40,458 nucleotides of DNA from Christensenella sp. UBA4247 (GTDB lineage Bacteria; Bacillota; Clostridia; Christensenellales; CAG-1252). Position 1 is the stretch's first letter. Each line of letters starts with the position of its first letter. The translations under genes were made by a program, and so were the position numbers. The stretch lies in the NCBI GenBank assembly GCA_002395405.1, contig DGWX01000026.1, positions 1 through 40,458 on the forward strand. The letters are read 5' to 3'. This document shows positions 15,331 to 23,114 of the stretch, piece after piece. Under the pieces are notes generated by a model. The model was not told the origin of the DNA. It did not search any database and saw nothing but the letters and a program-made list of their open reading frames with translations.

Positions 15331-16254
15331 TCAGCGAAGGAAGCCGTTTATGATCTGTTCTTCCGCCTCCGCTTCCGTCAGCCCGAGGGTCATCAATTTT
15401 ACAAGCTGTTCGCCCGCGATCTTACCGATCGCCGCTTCGTGAACGAGAGAAGCGTCCACGTTGTTCGCTTGAAGAGAAGGAACGGCGAGGATCTTACCGT
15501 TATCCATAATAATGGAATCGCATTCCGTGTGTCCGTAAGAAGGGGCGTCGCCGGTTATTTTCGCTTCGAATTTTTGAAAAGAATTGCCCTTCGCGACCGC
15601 GCGGGAAACGACGTCCGCGCTGGAACCTTCCCCGCTGAGTTTAACGTCGTACACGCTGACCGCCGTTTGGTCCTCGTGAGTCATCAAACGCTCGCGAACG
15701 ACGAGTTTTGCGTTCTCTTTCAAATCGGCAAGAGTGGTTCGGGTCGTGTCGCTTACGCCTTTGATCTGAACCATCTCCATCGTCATTTCAGCGCCTTCGT
15801 CCAAATACGCTTCGGTTACGGGGTTCAAAATACGCTTTCCCTTGCCGTTCCCCGAGCCGTAATGCTTTTCAACGTATCGAACTTTCGCTCCTTTTTTCAA
15901 AAAGAAACGATGCACGCCGTCATGCTCGGAATCGCCGTCTCCGCAGTTATCGATCCCGCAACCCGCAACGATCAAAACGTCCGCGTCTTCACCGACGTAA
16001 AAATCGTTATAAACGGTTTCTTTTAATCCGCTTTTCGTCATAACGACGGGGATATGCACACTTTCGTTCTTGGTTCCCGCTTTGATTTCGATGTCGATCC
16101 CCGAAACGTCTTTTTTCGGAGTGATCACGATATGTTCCGTGGATCTTCTTCCGAGCGCTTCGGAATTGGAGCGAATATTATACGCGCCTTCGGGAACGCC
16201 GTGCAGTTCGGCGATCTCTTCCAGCAAACGAAGTTGGATCTCGTCAAATTTCAT
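15331..16254 (-). CDS. sufB: SufB/SufD-like Fe-S cluster scaffold protein, short form
   Basis: This 307-residue protein has the SufB/SufD beta-helix core (about 75-270) with motifs such as CGIDNCGDGDSEHDGVH, SVYDVKLSGEGS and the C-terminal DASLVHEAAIGKI segment. It lacks the long N-terminal part of E. coli SufB (495 residues). SufB-type proteins form a complex with the SufC ATPase and assemble iron-sulfur clusters. Here it is paired only with sufC; no SufD, SufS, SufU or SufE gene is nearby, as in the minimal two-gene systems reported in archaea and anaerobic bacteria. AAGGAG precedes the ATG, 10 bp after the sufC stop. Confidence 0.85.
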   Translation of the reverse strand: MKFDEIQLRLLEEIAELHGVPEGAYNIRSNSEALGRRSTEHIVITPKKDVSGIDIEIKAGTKNESVHIPVVMTKSGLKETVYNDFYVGEDADVLIVAGCGIDNCGDGDSEHDGVHRFFLKKGAKVRYVEKHYGSGNGKGKRILNPVTEAYLDEGAEMTMEMVQIKGVSDTTRTTLADLKENAKLVVRERLMTHEDQTAVSVYDVKLSGEGSSADVVSRAVAKGNSFQKFEAKITGDAPSYGHTECDSIIMDNGKILAVPSLQANNVDASLVHEAAIGKIAGEQLVKLMTLGLTEAEAEEQIINGFLR

Positions 16255-16264
16255 ACTTCTCTCC

Positions 16265-16993
16265 TTATACGTTCTTGGGACAAACGCCCACGAGCTCTTC
16301 GGTGGTCATCAAGGAAGGAAGGATCTCGTCTTTTCTTCCCGCTTTTGCGACCTTTCCGTTTCGGATTACGACGATCTCGTCCGCAATATTCAATATGCGT
16401 TCTTGGTGCGAAATAATGACGACCGCGCCGTCCGGATTGTTTTTCTTCATTTCGCCGAAAACTTTAATAAGATTGGAAAAGCTCCAAAGGTCGATCCCCG
16501 CTTCGGGTTCGTCAAAGATCGAAAGCAGAGAATTTCGCGCGATGATCTCGGCGATCTCGATGCGTTTGAGTTCGCCGCCGGACAAACTTGCGTTCAGCTC
16601 ACGATCGATATAATCGCGAGCGCATAGCCCGACGGAAGAAAGATATTCGCAAGCGTCTCCCACAGAAAGCCTTTTCCCGCTGGCGAGGCGAAGGAGATCG
16701 ATGACTTTCAATCCTTTGAATTTGACCGGTTGCTGAAAGGCGAAGGAAATTCCCATCTTTGCCCTTTCGGTAACGGATAAATCGGTAATATCTCGCCCGT
16801 TCAAAAGAATCCTACCCGAGATCGGTTTTTCGATCCCCATGATCAGGCGCGCAAGGGTGGACTTGCCGCCGCCGTTCGGACCGGTAATCACGACAGTCTT
16901 TCCGTTTTCTATTTTCAGGCTGACGCCCTTTATGATTTCTTTTTCCGAGCCTTCGTCCGAAACGGCGAAGGAAAGGTTTTCAAGCTCTAACAT
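16265..16993 (-). CDS. sufC: Fe-S cluster assembly ATPase SufC
   Basis: This 242-residue ABC-type ATPase powers the SufBC scaffold. Walker A GPNGGGKST is near residues 38-46, the ABC signature LSGGELKR near 145-152 and Walker B LLSIFDEPEAGID near 165-177. The glutamate-aspartate pattern after the P of DEP is typical of SufC rather than of importer ATPases. GAGGGCG precedes the ATG. A TATAAT-like box lies at 17023-17028 but without a convincing -35 box. The gene leads a two-gene unit with the SufB-like partner. Confidence 0.93.
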   Translation of the reverse strand: MLELENLSFAVSDEGSEKEIIKGVSLKIENGKTVVITGPNGGGKSTLARLIMGIEKPISGRILLNGRDITDLSVTERAKMGISFAFQQPVKFKGLKVIDLLRLASGKRLSVGDACEYLSSVGLCARDYIDRELNASLSGGELKRIEIAEIIARNSLLSIFDEPEAGIDLWSFSNLIKVFGEMKKNNPDGAVVIISHQERILNIADEIVVIRNGKVAKAGRKDEILPSLMTTEELVGVCPKNV

Positions 16994-17082
16994 AACGCCC
17001 TCTTTTTTATTTTCGTAAATTTATTATAATACTTTTTTGTTGCGCCGTCTTCTATTTTACTCTCATTTTCGGGCGCAAAGGC

Positions 17083-17121
17083 AAAAAAAACGAGCGATCG
17101 AAGGATTTTCTTCGATCGCTC
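17083..17121 (-). terminator. Terminator of the long sugar-utilisation operon
   Basis: A perfect 12 bp stem (17092-17103 with 17110-17121) with a six-base loop is followed on the minus strand by eight T (17083-17090). It lies 21 bases after the phosphohexomutase stop, and is the first strong terminator seen from the right edge of the window to this point. Confidence 0.93.
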
Positions 17122-17142
17122 ACCTGCTTTTTCTTTTTAAGA

Positions 17143-18765
17143 TTACTCTTTTGCCAAAGAACAACGATATATTTTCAGTTTGGGCTCCGTTCCGGACGGA
17201 CGGACAACGAGCGTGCTGCCGTCTTCGAGGACGAATTTTACGACGTTCGATTTCGGCAATCCGTCGATCCCGAGAGAATAGTCTTTCATCGAAACGACTT
17301 TTTTGCCTTCCACTTCTTTCGCCTTGCGGTACTCGTTCATGATCTCCTGCATCTTTACAAAGCCTTCCGCGCCTTCGAAAGTTTTGCTTTCGAGAGTGGA
17401 AACGAAATGTCCGAATTCTCGATAGATCTCGCTGAGTTTATCAAGGAGCGAAACACCGTGAGCGCGGTAGTAAGCAAACATTTCCGCGATCATAAACACA
17501 CCGTCCACCGCGTCCTTATCGCGAACGTAGCTCCCCGTCAAATAACCGTAGCTCTCTTCGAATCCCAAGATATAGGAATCCGCTTTGCCTTGCTTTTCGA
17601 GAAGTCCGATCTGTTCGCCGATATACTTAAAGCCGGTCAAAACGTTCTTTGTTTTAACGCCGTATTTGGAAGCGATTTTTTCGGCAAGGTCGCTCGTAAC
17701 GATGGTTTTGACCATAACGGGATCCTTCGGCATCGTTCCCGACTTCAAGCGCATTTGCGAGATAAAATCGATCAACAAGAAACCGACTTCATTTCCCGTC
17801 AAGAGGGAGAATCCGCCCTGCTTGTTCTTAACCGCGATGCCGACTCTGTCGCAATCGGGATCGGTCGCGATGAGGATATCGGCGCCGAGTTCTTCCGCGC
17901 GGTTAAGCCCGACTGTCAAGGCTTCACGGATCTCGGGATTGGGATAAGGGCAGGTAGGGAAATGCCCGTCCGGCAATTCCTGCTCTTTTACGACGATCAC
18001 GTTCTCAAATCCCGTTTCTTTCAGAATACGTGTTACGGGAACGAGACCCGTTCCGTTCAGCGGCGTGTAAACGATCTTTGCGCTGCGATCCACTTTTTCG
18101 CCCTTTACGACCGATTCTTTTTTAACTCTCTCGATAAATTCGGTCAGCACTTCATCCGGGATATAGGAAACGAGGCCGTCGGAAAGCGCCTTTTCGAAAG
18201 GAAGCGCCGAAACGCCCTCGAACGCGTCTGTCTTTTGGATCGCGGAAAGGATCTCCGCCGCGGCTTCTTCGGTAATTTGGCAACCGTCAGACCCGTAAAC
18301 CTTATAACCGTTATACTTCGCGGGATTATGCGACGCGGTCACCATAACGCCGGCGGAACAGCCGAGTCTTCTTACCGCATAGGACAAACAGGGCGTGGGC
18401 ATCAGCGTTTTATAAATATACGCTTGGATCCCGTTAGCGGCGAAAATAGACGCGGCACGCTCCGCGAACAGGCGCGAATTGATGCGGGAATCATAACTGA
18501 TCGCAACGCTTCTCTTGCCTTCTTCATAATGGGACAAAACGTATGACGCAAGCCCTTGGGTGGCTTTTCCTACGGTATAAACGTTCATTCGGTTGGTTCC
18601 CGCGCCGAGAACGCCTCTGAGCCCGCCCGTTCCGAATTCGAGGTCGCGATAAAATGCGTCCGAGATCTTCTCTTCGTCTTTTTCGATCGAGGCAAGCTCG
18701 TCCGCGAGTTCTTTCTCTTTTACCTTATTTTTCCAAAGTTCATATAGTTGTTTAACGTCTCTCAT
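17143..18765 (-). CDS. Phosphoglucomutase/phosphomannomutase
   Basis: This 540-residue alpha-D-phosphohexomutase interconverts hexose-1-phosphate and hexose-6-phosphate. The phosphoserine loop is TASHNP (S145), the metal loop DPDCDR lies near residues 293-298, and the phosphate-binding RPSGTEPK segment is near the C-terminus (about 525). The N-terminal FGTGGLRG segment is typical of the PgcA-like family, which can act on glucose or mannose phosphates. It ends the sugar operon, where GH130 phosphorylases would supply mannose-1-phosphate or glucose-1-phosphate. AGAGGAG precedes the ATG; the gap to the ATPase gene is 42 bp with no promoter visible. Confidence 0.94.
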   Translation of the reverse strand: MRDVKQLYELWKNKVKEKELADELASIEKDEEKISDAFYRDLEFGTGGLRGVLGAGTNRMNVYTVGKATQGLASYVLSHYEEGKRSVAISYDSRINSRLFAERAASIFAANGIQAYIYKTLMPTPCLSYAVRRLGCSAGVMVTASHNPAKYNGYKVYGSDGCQITEEAAAEILSAIQKTDAFEGVSALPFEKALSDGLVSYIPDEVLTEFIERVKKESVVKGEKVDRSAKIVYTPLNGTGLVPVTRILKETGFENVIVVKEQELPDGHFPTCPYPNPEIREALTVGLNRAEELGADILIATDPDCDRVGIAVKNKQGGFSLLTGNEVGFLLIDFISQMRLKSGTMPKDPVMVKTIVTSDLAEKIASKYGVKTKNVLTGFKYIGEQIGLLEKQGKADSYILGFEESYGYLTGSYVRDKDAVDGVFMIAEMFAYYRAHGVSLLDKLSEIYREFGHFVSTLESKTFEGAEGFVKMQEIMNEYRKAKEVEGKKVVSMKDYSLGIDGLPKSNVVKFVLEDGSTLVVRPSGTEPKLKIYRCSLAKE

Positions 18766-18807
18766 AGTCTCCTCTTTTTGCCATTTGGCTGGTTGTTTCT
18801 TGCTATT

Positions 18808-20664
18808 TTATTCCAAAACAAAGCTGTCTTGGTTGATAACGAATTTGAATACCGGCATTTTATATACCGAGAAAACGGCGGGAAGAACGGCGGTCACGTA
18901 AGAGGGAAATCCCTTTACGGAGCAATAAACGGCGTTCTTGTCGCCGATCCGATCCTCGTCGTATGCTTTGGCTTTTAACGTATTCGCCGCGTCCACCCTC
19001 TCGATCTTGTTCTTTTTTGCGAATTTTTTATCGAAAACAAATCCGATCTTGTCGGACAAAAGCCGCATCGTATAAGCCCCGTCTTTTACGCCGAGATCGG
19101 GATAAACAAGGGTTTTTCCGCCGACTTTGACGCTCGTTTTCCCGTCTTTCGTTTTTACGACGCAAGGCGCTTTGTTATCCGAAACTTTTTCTCGGCTGTT
19201 CAAGCGCAAACCGTCCTCGGAGTGGAAAGAAATATCCGAGAAAGCGATATACAAAGTTACTTCGTCGCCCGCTTTAAGAGCGGAATCTTTCATTCGGAAC
19301 ACGAATTGCCCCGTCGCAAGATCGGTGGTTGCGTAAACGGCGGTTGAATCGCTACCCGGAACGACGAAATCGACTTTCGCTTGAACGGCGATACTGTCGG
19401 GCAACGCTTCCGTGGAAACTTCGCCGGACGGAACGCGGATCTCTTTAAGATCGCGCAGCGTAAAATCGAAGAATCTCTCTTTTACGCTTTCGGGAAGGGG
19501 GAATCTTTGCTTTCCGAGAACGAGATCTCCGTTTTCCACCGCGGCGGGAATCTTGTTTACGTCCGGAACGCCCATGATCGCCTGCTTGGTTTCGCTATCG
19601 AAAAGGTGCGAGCGATCCATATCGAACACGAGGCGAACTTCCATTCCTTCGGTGATCTCGTAATTCGTGGGGATCTTAACGATGACGTTGTCTTTGAGTC
19701 CCTTAACTTCGGCGTACACGATGGTTTCGCTGCCGAGATGCTCCACGACGTCCACCTTCGCTTGGATCCCTTCCTTTCCGAGTTTGATATTCTCCGGGCG
19801 AATGCCGAAAAGAACGGTCGAACCGACGTAAGATTCGTTTGAAAGCTGCTTCGCTTTGGTTTTAGTAAATTCAGCGCGTTGCCCTTCTCCGAATGAAACG
19901 AAGAGATGGTCTCCTTCTTTTTCGAGCGTCGCTTGGAAAATGTTCATCTGCGGAGAACCGAGAAAGGTCGCCACGAACACGTTACGCGGCTGTTCGTATA
20001 AGGTTGCGGGAGAATCGACTTGCTGAATAAGCCCGTCTTTCATAACGACGATCCGATCTCCCATCGTCATCGCTTCCGTTTGATCGTGCGTCACGTAAAT
20101 AAAGGTCGTAGCGAGTTTTTTATGCAGTTTGGTGATTTCGGAACGCATCTGCACGCGCAATTTTGCGTCCAAGTTAGACAAAGGTTCGTCCAAAAGGAAA
20201 ACGTTCGGTTCGCGAACGATCGCGCGACCGAGAGCGACTCTCTGCCTTTGACCGCCGGAAAGAGCCTTCGGCTTGCGCTCGAGAAGATCGGTTATGCCGA
20301 GGATCTCCGCCGCTCTTTTGACCCGCGACTCGATCTCTTTCGGGTTGGTTTTACGCAACTTTAACCCGAACGCCATATTCTGAAATACGGTCATATGCGG
20401 ATAAAGCGCGTAGTTTTGGAACACCATCGCGATGTTTCGATCCTTGGGTTCGACGTCGTTCATCTTGCTGCCGCCGATATACAAGCTACCCGAAGTGATC
20501 TCTTCAAGCCCCGCGATCATACGAAGGGTCGTACTCTTTCCGCAACCGGAAGGACCGACGAACACGATAAACTCTTTATCCGCGATTTTCAGGTTAAAAT
20601 CGGATACGGCGCGCACGCCGCCTTCATACACCTTATAAACGTTTTCCAGCAAAAGATCAGCCAT
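18808..20664 (-). CDS. msmX: MsmX/UgpC-type sugar ABC transporter ATPase with extended C-terminus
   Basis: Residues 1-360 are a standard sugar-importer ATPase: Walker A GPSGCGKST (37-45), signature LSGGQRQR (135-142), Walker B with DEPLSNLD (159-166), the switch histidine in THDQTEA, and a regulatory TOBE domain (236-360, with FGIRPENI). Family members end here, at about 365-380 residues. This protein continues to 618. Residues 372-490 resemble the TOBE region again (QAKVDFVVPG compared with QAKVDVVEHL), and 500-618 may be a third copy (VYCSVKG compared with VYAEVKG). It should energise the two permeases at 31187-33042, though MsmX-type ATPases often serve several importers. The start overlaps the upstream stop by 8 bases, with AAGGAGAG before the ATG. 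Confidence 0.93.
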   Translation of the reverse strand: MADLLLENVYKVYEGGVRAVSDFNLKIADKEFIVFVGPSGCGKSTTLRMIAGLEEITSGSLYIGGSKMNDVEPKDRNIAMVFQNYALYPHMTVFQNMAFGLKLRKTNPKEIESRVKRAAEILGITDLLERKPKALSGGQRQRVALGRAIVREPNVFLLDEPLSNLDAKLRVQMRSEITKLHKKLATTFIYVTHDQTEAMTMGDRIVVMKDGLIQQVDSPATLYEQPRNVFVATFLGSPQMNIFQATLEKEGDHLFVSFGEGQRAEFTKTKAKQLSNESYVGSTVLFGIRPENIKLGKEGIQAKVDVVEHLGSETIVYAEVKGLKDNVIVKIPTNYEITEGMEVRLVFDMDRSHLFDSETKQAIMGVPDVNKIPAAVENGDLVLGKQRFPLPESVKERFFDFTLRDLKEIRVPSGEVSTEALPDSIAVQAKVDFVVPGSDSTAVYATTDLATGQFVFRMKDSALKAGDEVTLYIAFSDISFHSEDGLRLNSREKVSDNKAPCVVKTKDGKTSVKVGGKTLVYPDLGVKDGAYTMRLLSDKIGFVFDKKFAKKNKIERVDAANTLKAKAYDEDRIGDKNAVYCSVKGFPSYVTAVLPAVFSVYKMPVFKFVINQDSFVLE

Positions 20665-21508
20665 CTTTTCTCTCCTTTTCTTCTCTCGATAATCCTTTAT
20701 TTATATAGTCGGTATAATAAACCGAATTTATATATTTGTCAAACAGCCGATGGCTGTAAAGCGTGGCGGCGAGAACGGTTACCCCGTCTCCCCAAAGCGC
20801 CCACACGAGACCGACTCCGATCAGACTGTAATAGCTGACGACGGTCAAAACGAGGGGTACTCCCATGCAAAGTACAAAATGCAATGCGGACGCGGGAAAA
20901 GAAGCAAGCGCGAAGGAAAACCCGTTTTTGAGCGATCCGAAAAAGGATAGCTCGTAAAATTGTTCCCCCGCGAGAAAGCATTCCACCGCGGCAAACACGA
21001 TCAAAAACGCGATCGTAACGCCTCCGACGCCGAGCCCTTTCCATAAAGCGCTGTCCGAAACGGAGAGCAGGAAAGCGCATCCGATCTGCCATAAAAACGC
21101 GATCGCACCGAAGAAAAGCCCGATCAAGAAACCGCGTAAAGCGCCCTTTTTCAAGCCTTCGAAAAAGAGTTCTTTTACGTAGCCGCCCTCGTTATGCACG
21201 CGGTGTTTCATAACGCCGAACGCCGCGTAACGCCCGATATAGCGAACGCCCCACAGAGGGATCTCGATGAGCGCCGAGTAAAAGCATACGGAAAAGAACT
21301 TTTGCGCCGTAACTTCCCCCATACGAGCAAGCAAAGTAAGCTCGAAAGTGAATCCGCCCGCGAGAGGCAAGGAGAACAGAAAAAGAAGAATACTGAGTTC
21401 GGAAAGAAGATAAAAATCGTCTTTCAGGACGGTCAGGAACAGTTCTTTTCTGTTTTTCGGAAGAGACGCGTCTTCCTTATTTACTTTCAAAGCTTTATGC
21501 TTAAACAT
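20657..21508 (-). CDS. Multi-pass membrane protein, possibly DUF624/YesL-like
   Basis: I do not recognise this 283-residue protein with certainty. It has about six hydrophobic segments (near 35-55, 70-90, 118-145, 150-172, 200-225 and 230-255), a basic N-terminus and a charged C-terminal tail. The early LLFLFSLPLAGG segment and the FFEGLKKGALRGFLIG segment recall the DUF624 (YesL) family, whose genes often stand beside sugar ABC transporters; this is a weak match by eye. It overlaps both neighbours by 8 bases, so its translation is coupled to the ATPase gene. A role in importer assembly or glycan sensing is speculation. Confidence 0.75.
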   Translation of the reverse strand: MFKHKALKVNKEDASLPKNRKELFLTVLKDDFYLLSELSILLFLFSLPLAGGFTFELTLLARMGEVTAQKFFSVCFYSALIEIPLWGVRYIGRYAAFGVMKHRVHNEGGYVKELFFEGLKKGALRGFLIGLFFGAIAFLWQIGCAFLLSVSDSALWKGLGVGGVTIAFLIVFAAVECFLAGEQFYELSFFGSLKNGFSFALASFPASALHFVLCMGVPLVLTVVSYYSLIGVGLVWALWGDGVTVLAATLYSHRLFDKYINSVYYTDYINKGLSREEKERKDG

Positions 21509-22049
21509 ATCGAACCAGCCACTTTGCGAAATCGATCGCGCGATCGGAGAGCCTTCCCGCGTTTACGGAAGAAGCGACGACGAACACGACGTATCTCTCT
21601 TCACCGAATAAGAAGTAGCGCGAAAGAGCTTCTTTCGCTTGATCGGGGAGAAAAGCGCCGTATGCTTGCCCTTCCTGCAAGTACGGATCTTCGACCTCGG
21701 ACAAAGGATAAAACGCCGTTTTGCATTCGGTTTTTTCCGCGATCGAAAGCGGAACGAGAACGACGTCCGCCCCGTTCAACCCGACGACGGAATACTTATG
21801 ATGAAAGGTATTATCCTTGGGATCCGAGGAAGAAATCTCCACCTTTTTGATCCCTTCGACGCTCATTTTCGCGCTTTTTTCAAAGGAATAATCCTTTACT
21901 TTCCCCGCGAAAAACAAGTCGATCTTTTCCTGTTCTTTGGGCGCGTGATAAAGCCCGAATGCCGCCGTCATAATCAATATCGATAAAATGACGACCGCAA
22001 CGTACTTGATCCATTCGGAAGAAAACGTTTCCTTAAAATAACGATTCAT
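21501..22049 (-). CDS. Uncharacterised single-pass membrane protein
   Basis: This 182-residue protein is not recognised. It has a short cytoplasmic N-terminus, one hydrophobic segment near residues 17-34, then a polar domain that would lie outside the cell, ending with a conserved-looking RAIDFAKWLVRYV helix. There is no cysteine lipobox. A good GGAGGAAG ribosome site precedes the ATG. It overlaps the upstream gene by 17 bases and the downstream gene by 8, so it is firmly part of the operon. With its two neighbours it forms a trio of membrane genes of unknown role. Confidence 0.75.
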   Translation of the reverse strand: MNRYFKETFSSEWIKYVAVVILSILIMTAAFGLYHAPKEQEKIDLFFAGKVKDYSFEKSAKMSVEGIKKVEISSSDPKDNTFHHKYSVVGLNGADVVLVPLSIAEKTECKTAFYPLSEVEDPYLQEGQAYGAFLPDQAKEALSRYFLFGEERYVVFVVASSVNAGRLSDRAIDFAKWLVRYV

Positions 22050-22509
22050 CTTCTTCCTCCAACGCGAGAAGAAATCCCGCGCCCGATTCGATCAAATATT
22101 TCCCGCCCTCTTTAAGCGAAAGAGGGGTAAAGGACTTGTATTCCCGCTCGTTTCCCCGAACGAGAAACAAGTACGCGACCAAACGAACTCCGTCTTCCGT
22201 TCGCTCTCCGTCGGGCGAGAGATAAACGCCGAAATCCTTTTCCGGAAGAGCGGAGAGGGCTTTTTCGATCCGATCTCTTTTCTTTCTCGAAAGATGAAAA
22301 GAAACGGTAAAGAAATACACCGAAAACACGCCGAAAGCCGCCGAAATAACGGAATCCGCGATAAGAAACGGAACATACGAGTCGGGAGAGAAAAACAAAA
22401 GGAGCAACGCCGCCGCAAGATAAACGCAAGCGATCGCAAGGTAAAGCGCGAAATCACGCTTAACCTTTTTATTTGCCCTCGTAAGGTCTTCCTCTCGGAC
22501 TAATCGCAT
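22033..22509 (-). CDS. Uncharacterised two-helix membrane protein
   Basis: This 158-residue protein is not recognised. Two hydrophobic segments (about 21-40 and 46-70) follow a basic cytoplasmic N-terminus. A soluble C-terminal domain (80-158) is rich in charged residues and ends in an acidic EEEDESLF tail. It overlaps the SGNH hydrolase gene by 10 bases and the next gene by 17. Both other frames on the same strand are open across the middle of the gene, but only this one joins the chain of overlapping genes and has a membrane-protein composition. Confidence 0.7.
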   Translation of the reverse strand: MRLVREEDLTRANKKVKRDFALYLAIACVYLAAALLLLFFSPDSYVPFLIADSVISAAFGVFSVYFFTVSFHLSRKKRDRIEKALSALPEKDFGVYLSPDGERTEDGVRLVAYLFLVRGNEREYKSFTPLSLKEGGKYLIESGAGFLLALEEEDESLF

Positions 22510-23114
22510 ATTTCGCTCAATACGGCCTTGATCCTTTTTTCCAAAACGGCGTAAGCCTTGGGGCCGAAATGGAGCTTATCGTCCAGATAATTCTCGAAGA
22601 TATAGTTCCCCTTCTCGTCCTTACAAAGATCCGCGGTGTCGATAAAGGTCAGCCAGTCAGACGACTTCGCCATCTCTTTTTGCCATTCGTTCAGCTCGCG
22701 AACGAAATCTTTATATTCGTCCCTTGCGAAACTGGTTTTAGTTGCGATCGTAACGATCTTAACGGTCGGAAAATCCTTCCGAAACTTCTCCCAAGTTGCA
22801 AGGAAAAGCTCTTTGGTCTCTTCCACCGTATAGGAACAAACGGGCTCGTTATCCCCGTAATACCAAACGACGACTTTCGGAGAAAACGGTTTCGCGACGC
22901 GCTCGTAATGAAAAAGAGCTTCGTCGGAGGTGGAGCCGCCGAACCCGGCGTTGATCGCGTCGTAATCCTTAAAGAGAATTTCGATCTCTTTCCATATGCC
23001 GAAGGTACTGCTCCCGTAAAAAAGCACCTTACAACTTCTTCCCTGCTTTTCGATGATGGATCGAAGCTCGGGTTCATAACGATACATATCGATTCTGTGT
23101 TCAATCATTTTCAT
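22500..23114 (-). CDS. SGNH/GDSL-family hydrolase, cytoplasmic
   Basis: This 204-residue protein is a single-domain SGNH hydrolase, a fold that includes carbohydrate acetylesterases. Block I is YGSSTF with the nucleophile serine at about residue 35, block II GFGGST near 58, block III GDNEP near 86 and block V DDKLHFG near 180. Block III reads GDN rather than the usual GxND, keeping the asparagine. No signal peptide is present, so it would act on imported, acetylated oligosaccharides; substrate is inferred from context. AAGGAG precedes ATG 23114. It overlaps the preceding secreted SGNH gene by 14 bases. Confidence 0.88.
   Translation of the reverse strand: MKMIEHRIDMYRYEPELRSIIEKQGRSCKVLFYGSSTFGIWKEIEILFKDYDAINAGFGGSTSDEALFHYERVAKPFSPKVVVWYYGDNEPVCSYTVEETKELFLATWEKFRKDFPTVKIVTIATKTSFARDEYKDFVRELNEWQKEMAKSSDWLTFIDTADLCKDEKGNYIFENYLDDKLHFGPKAYAVLEKRIKAVLSEICD

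Noticed and set aside
17023..17077. Promoter and operator for sufC: TATAAT-like box 17023-17028 and a TGCGCC/GGCGCA inverted repeat 17041-17077.
   Set aside because: No acceptable -35 box at 16-18 bases, and the 6 bp repeat with a long loop can arise by chance; not strong enough to list.
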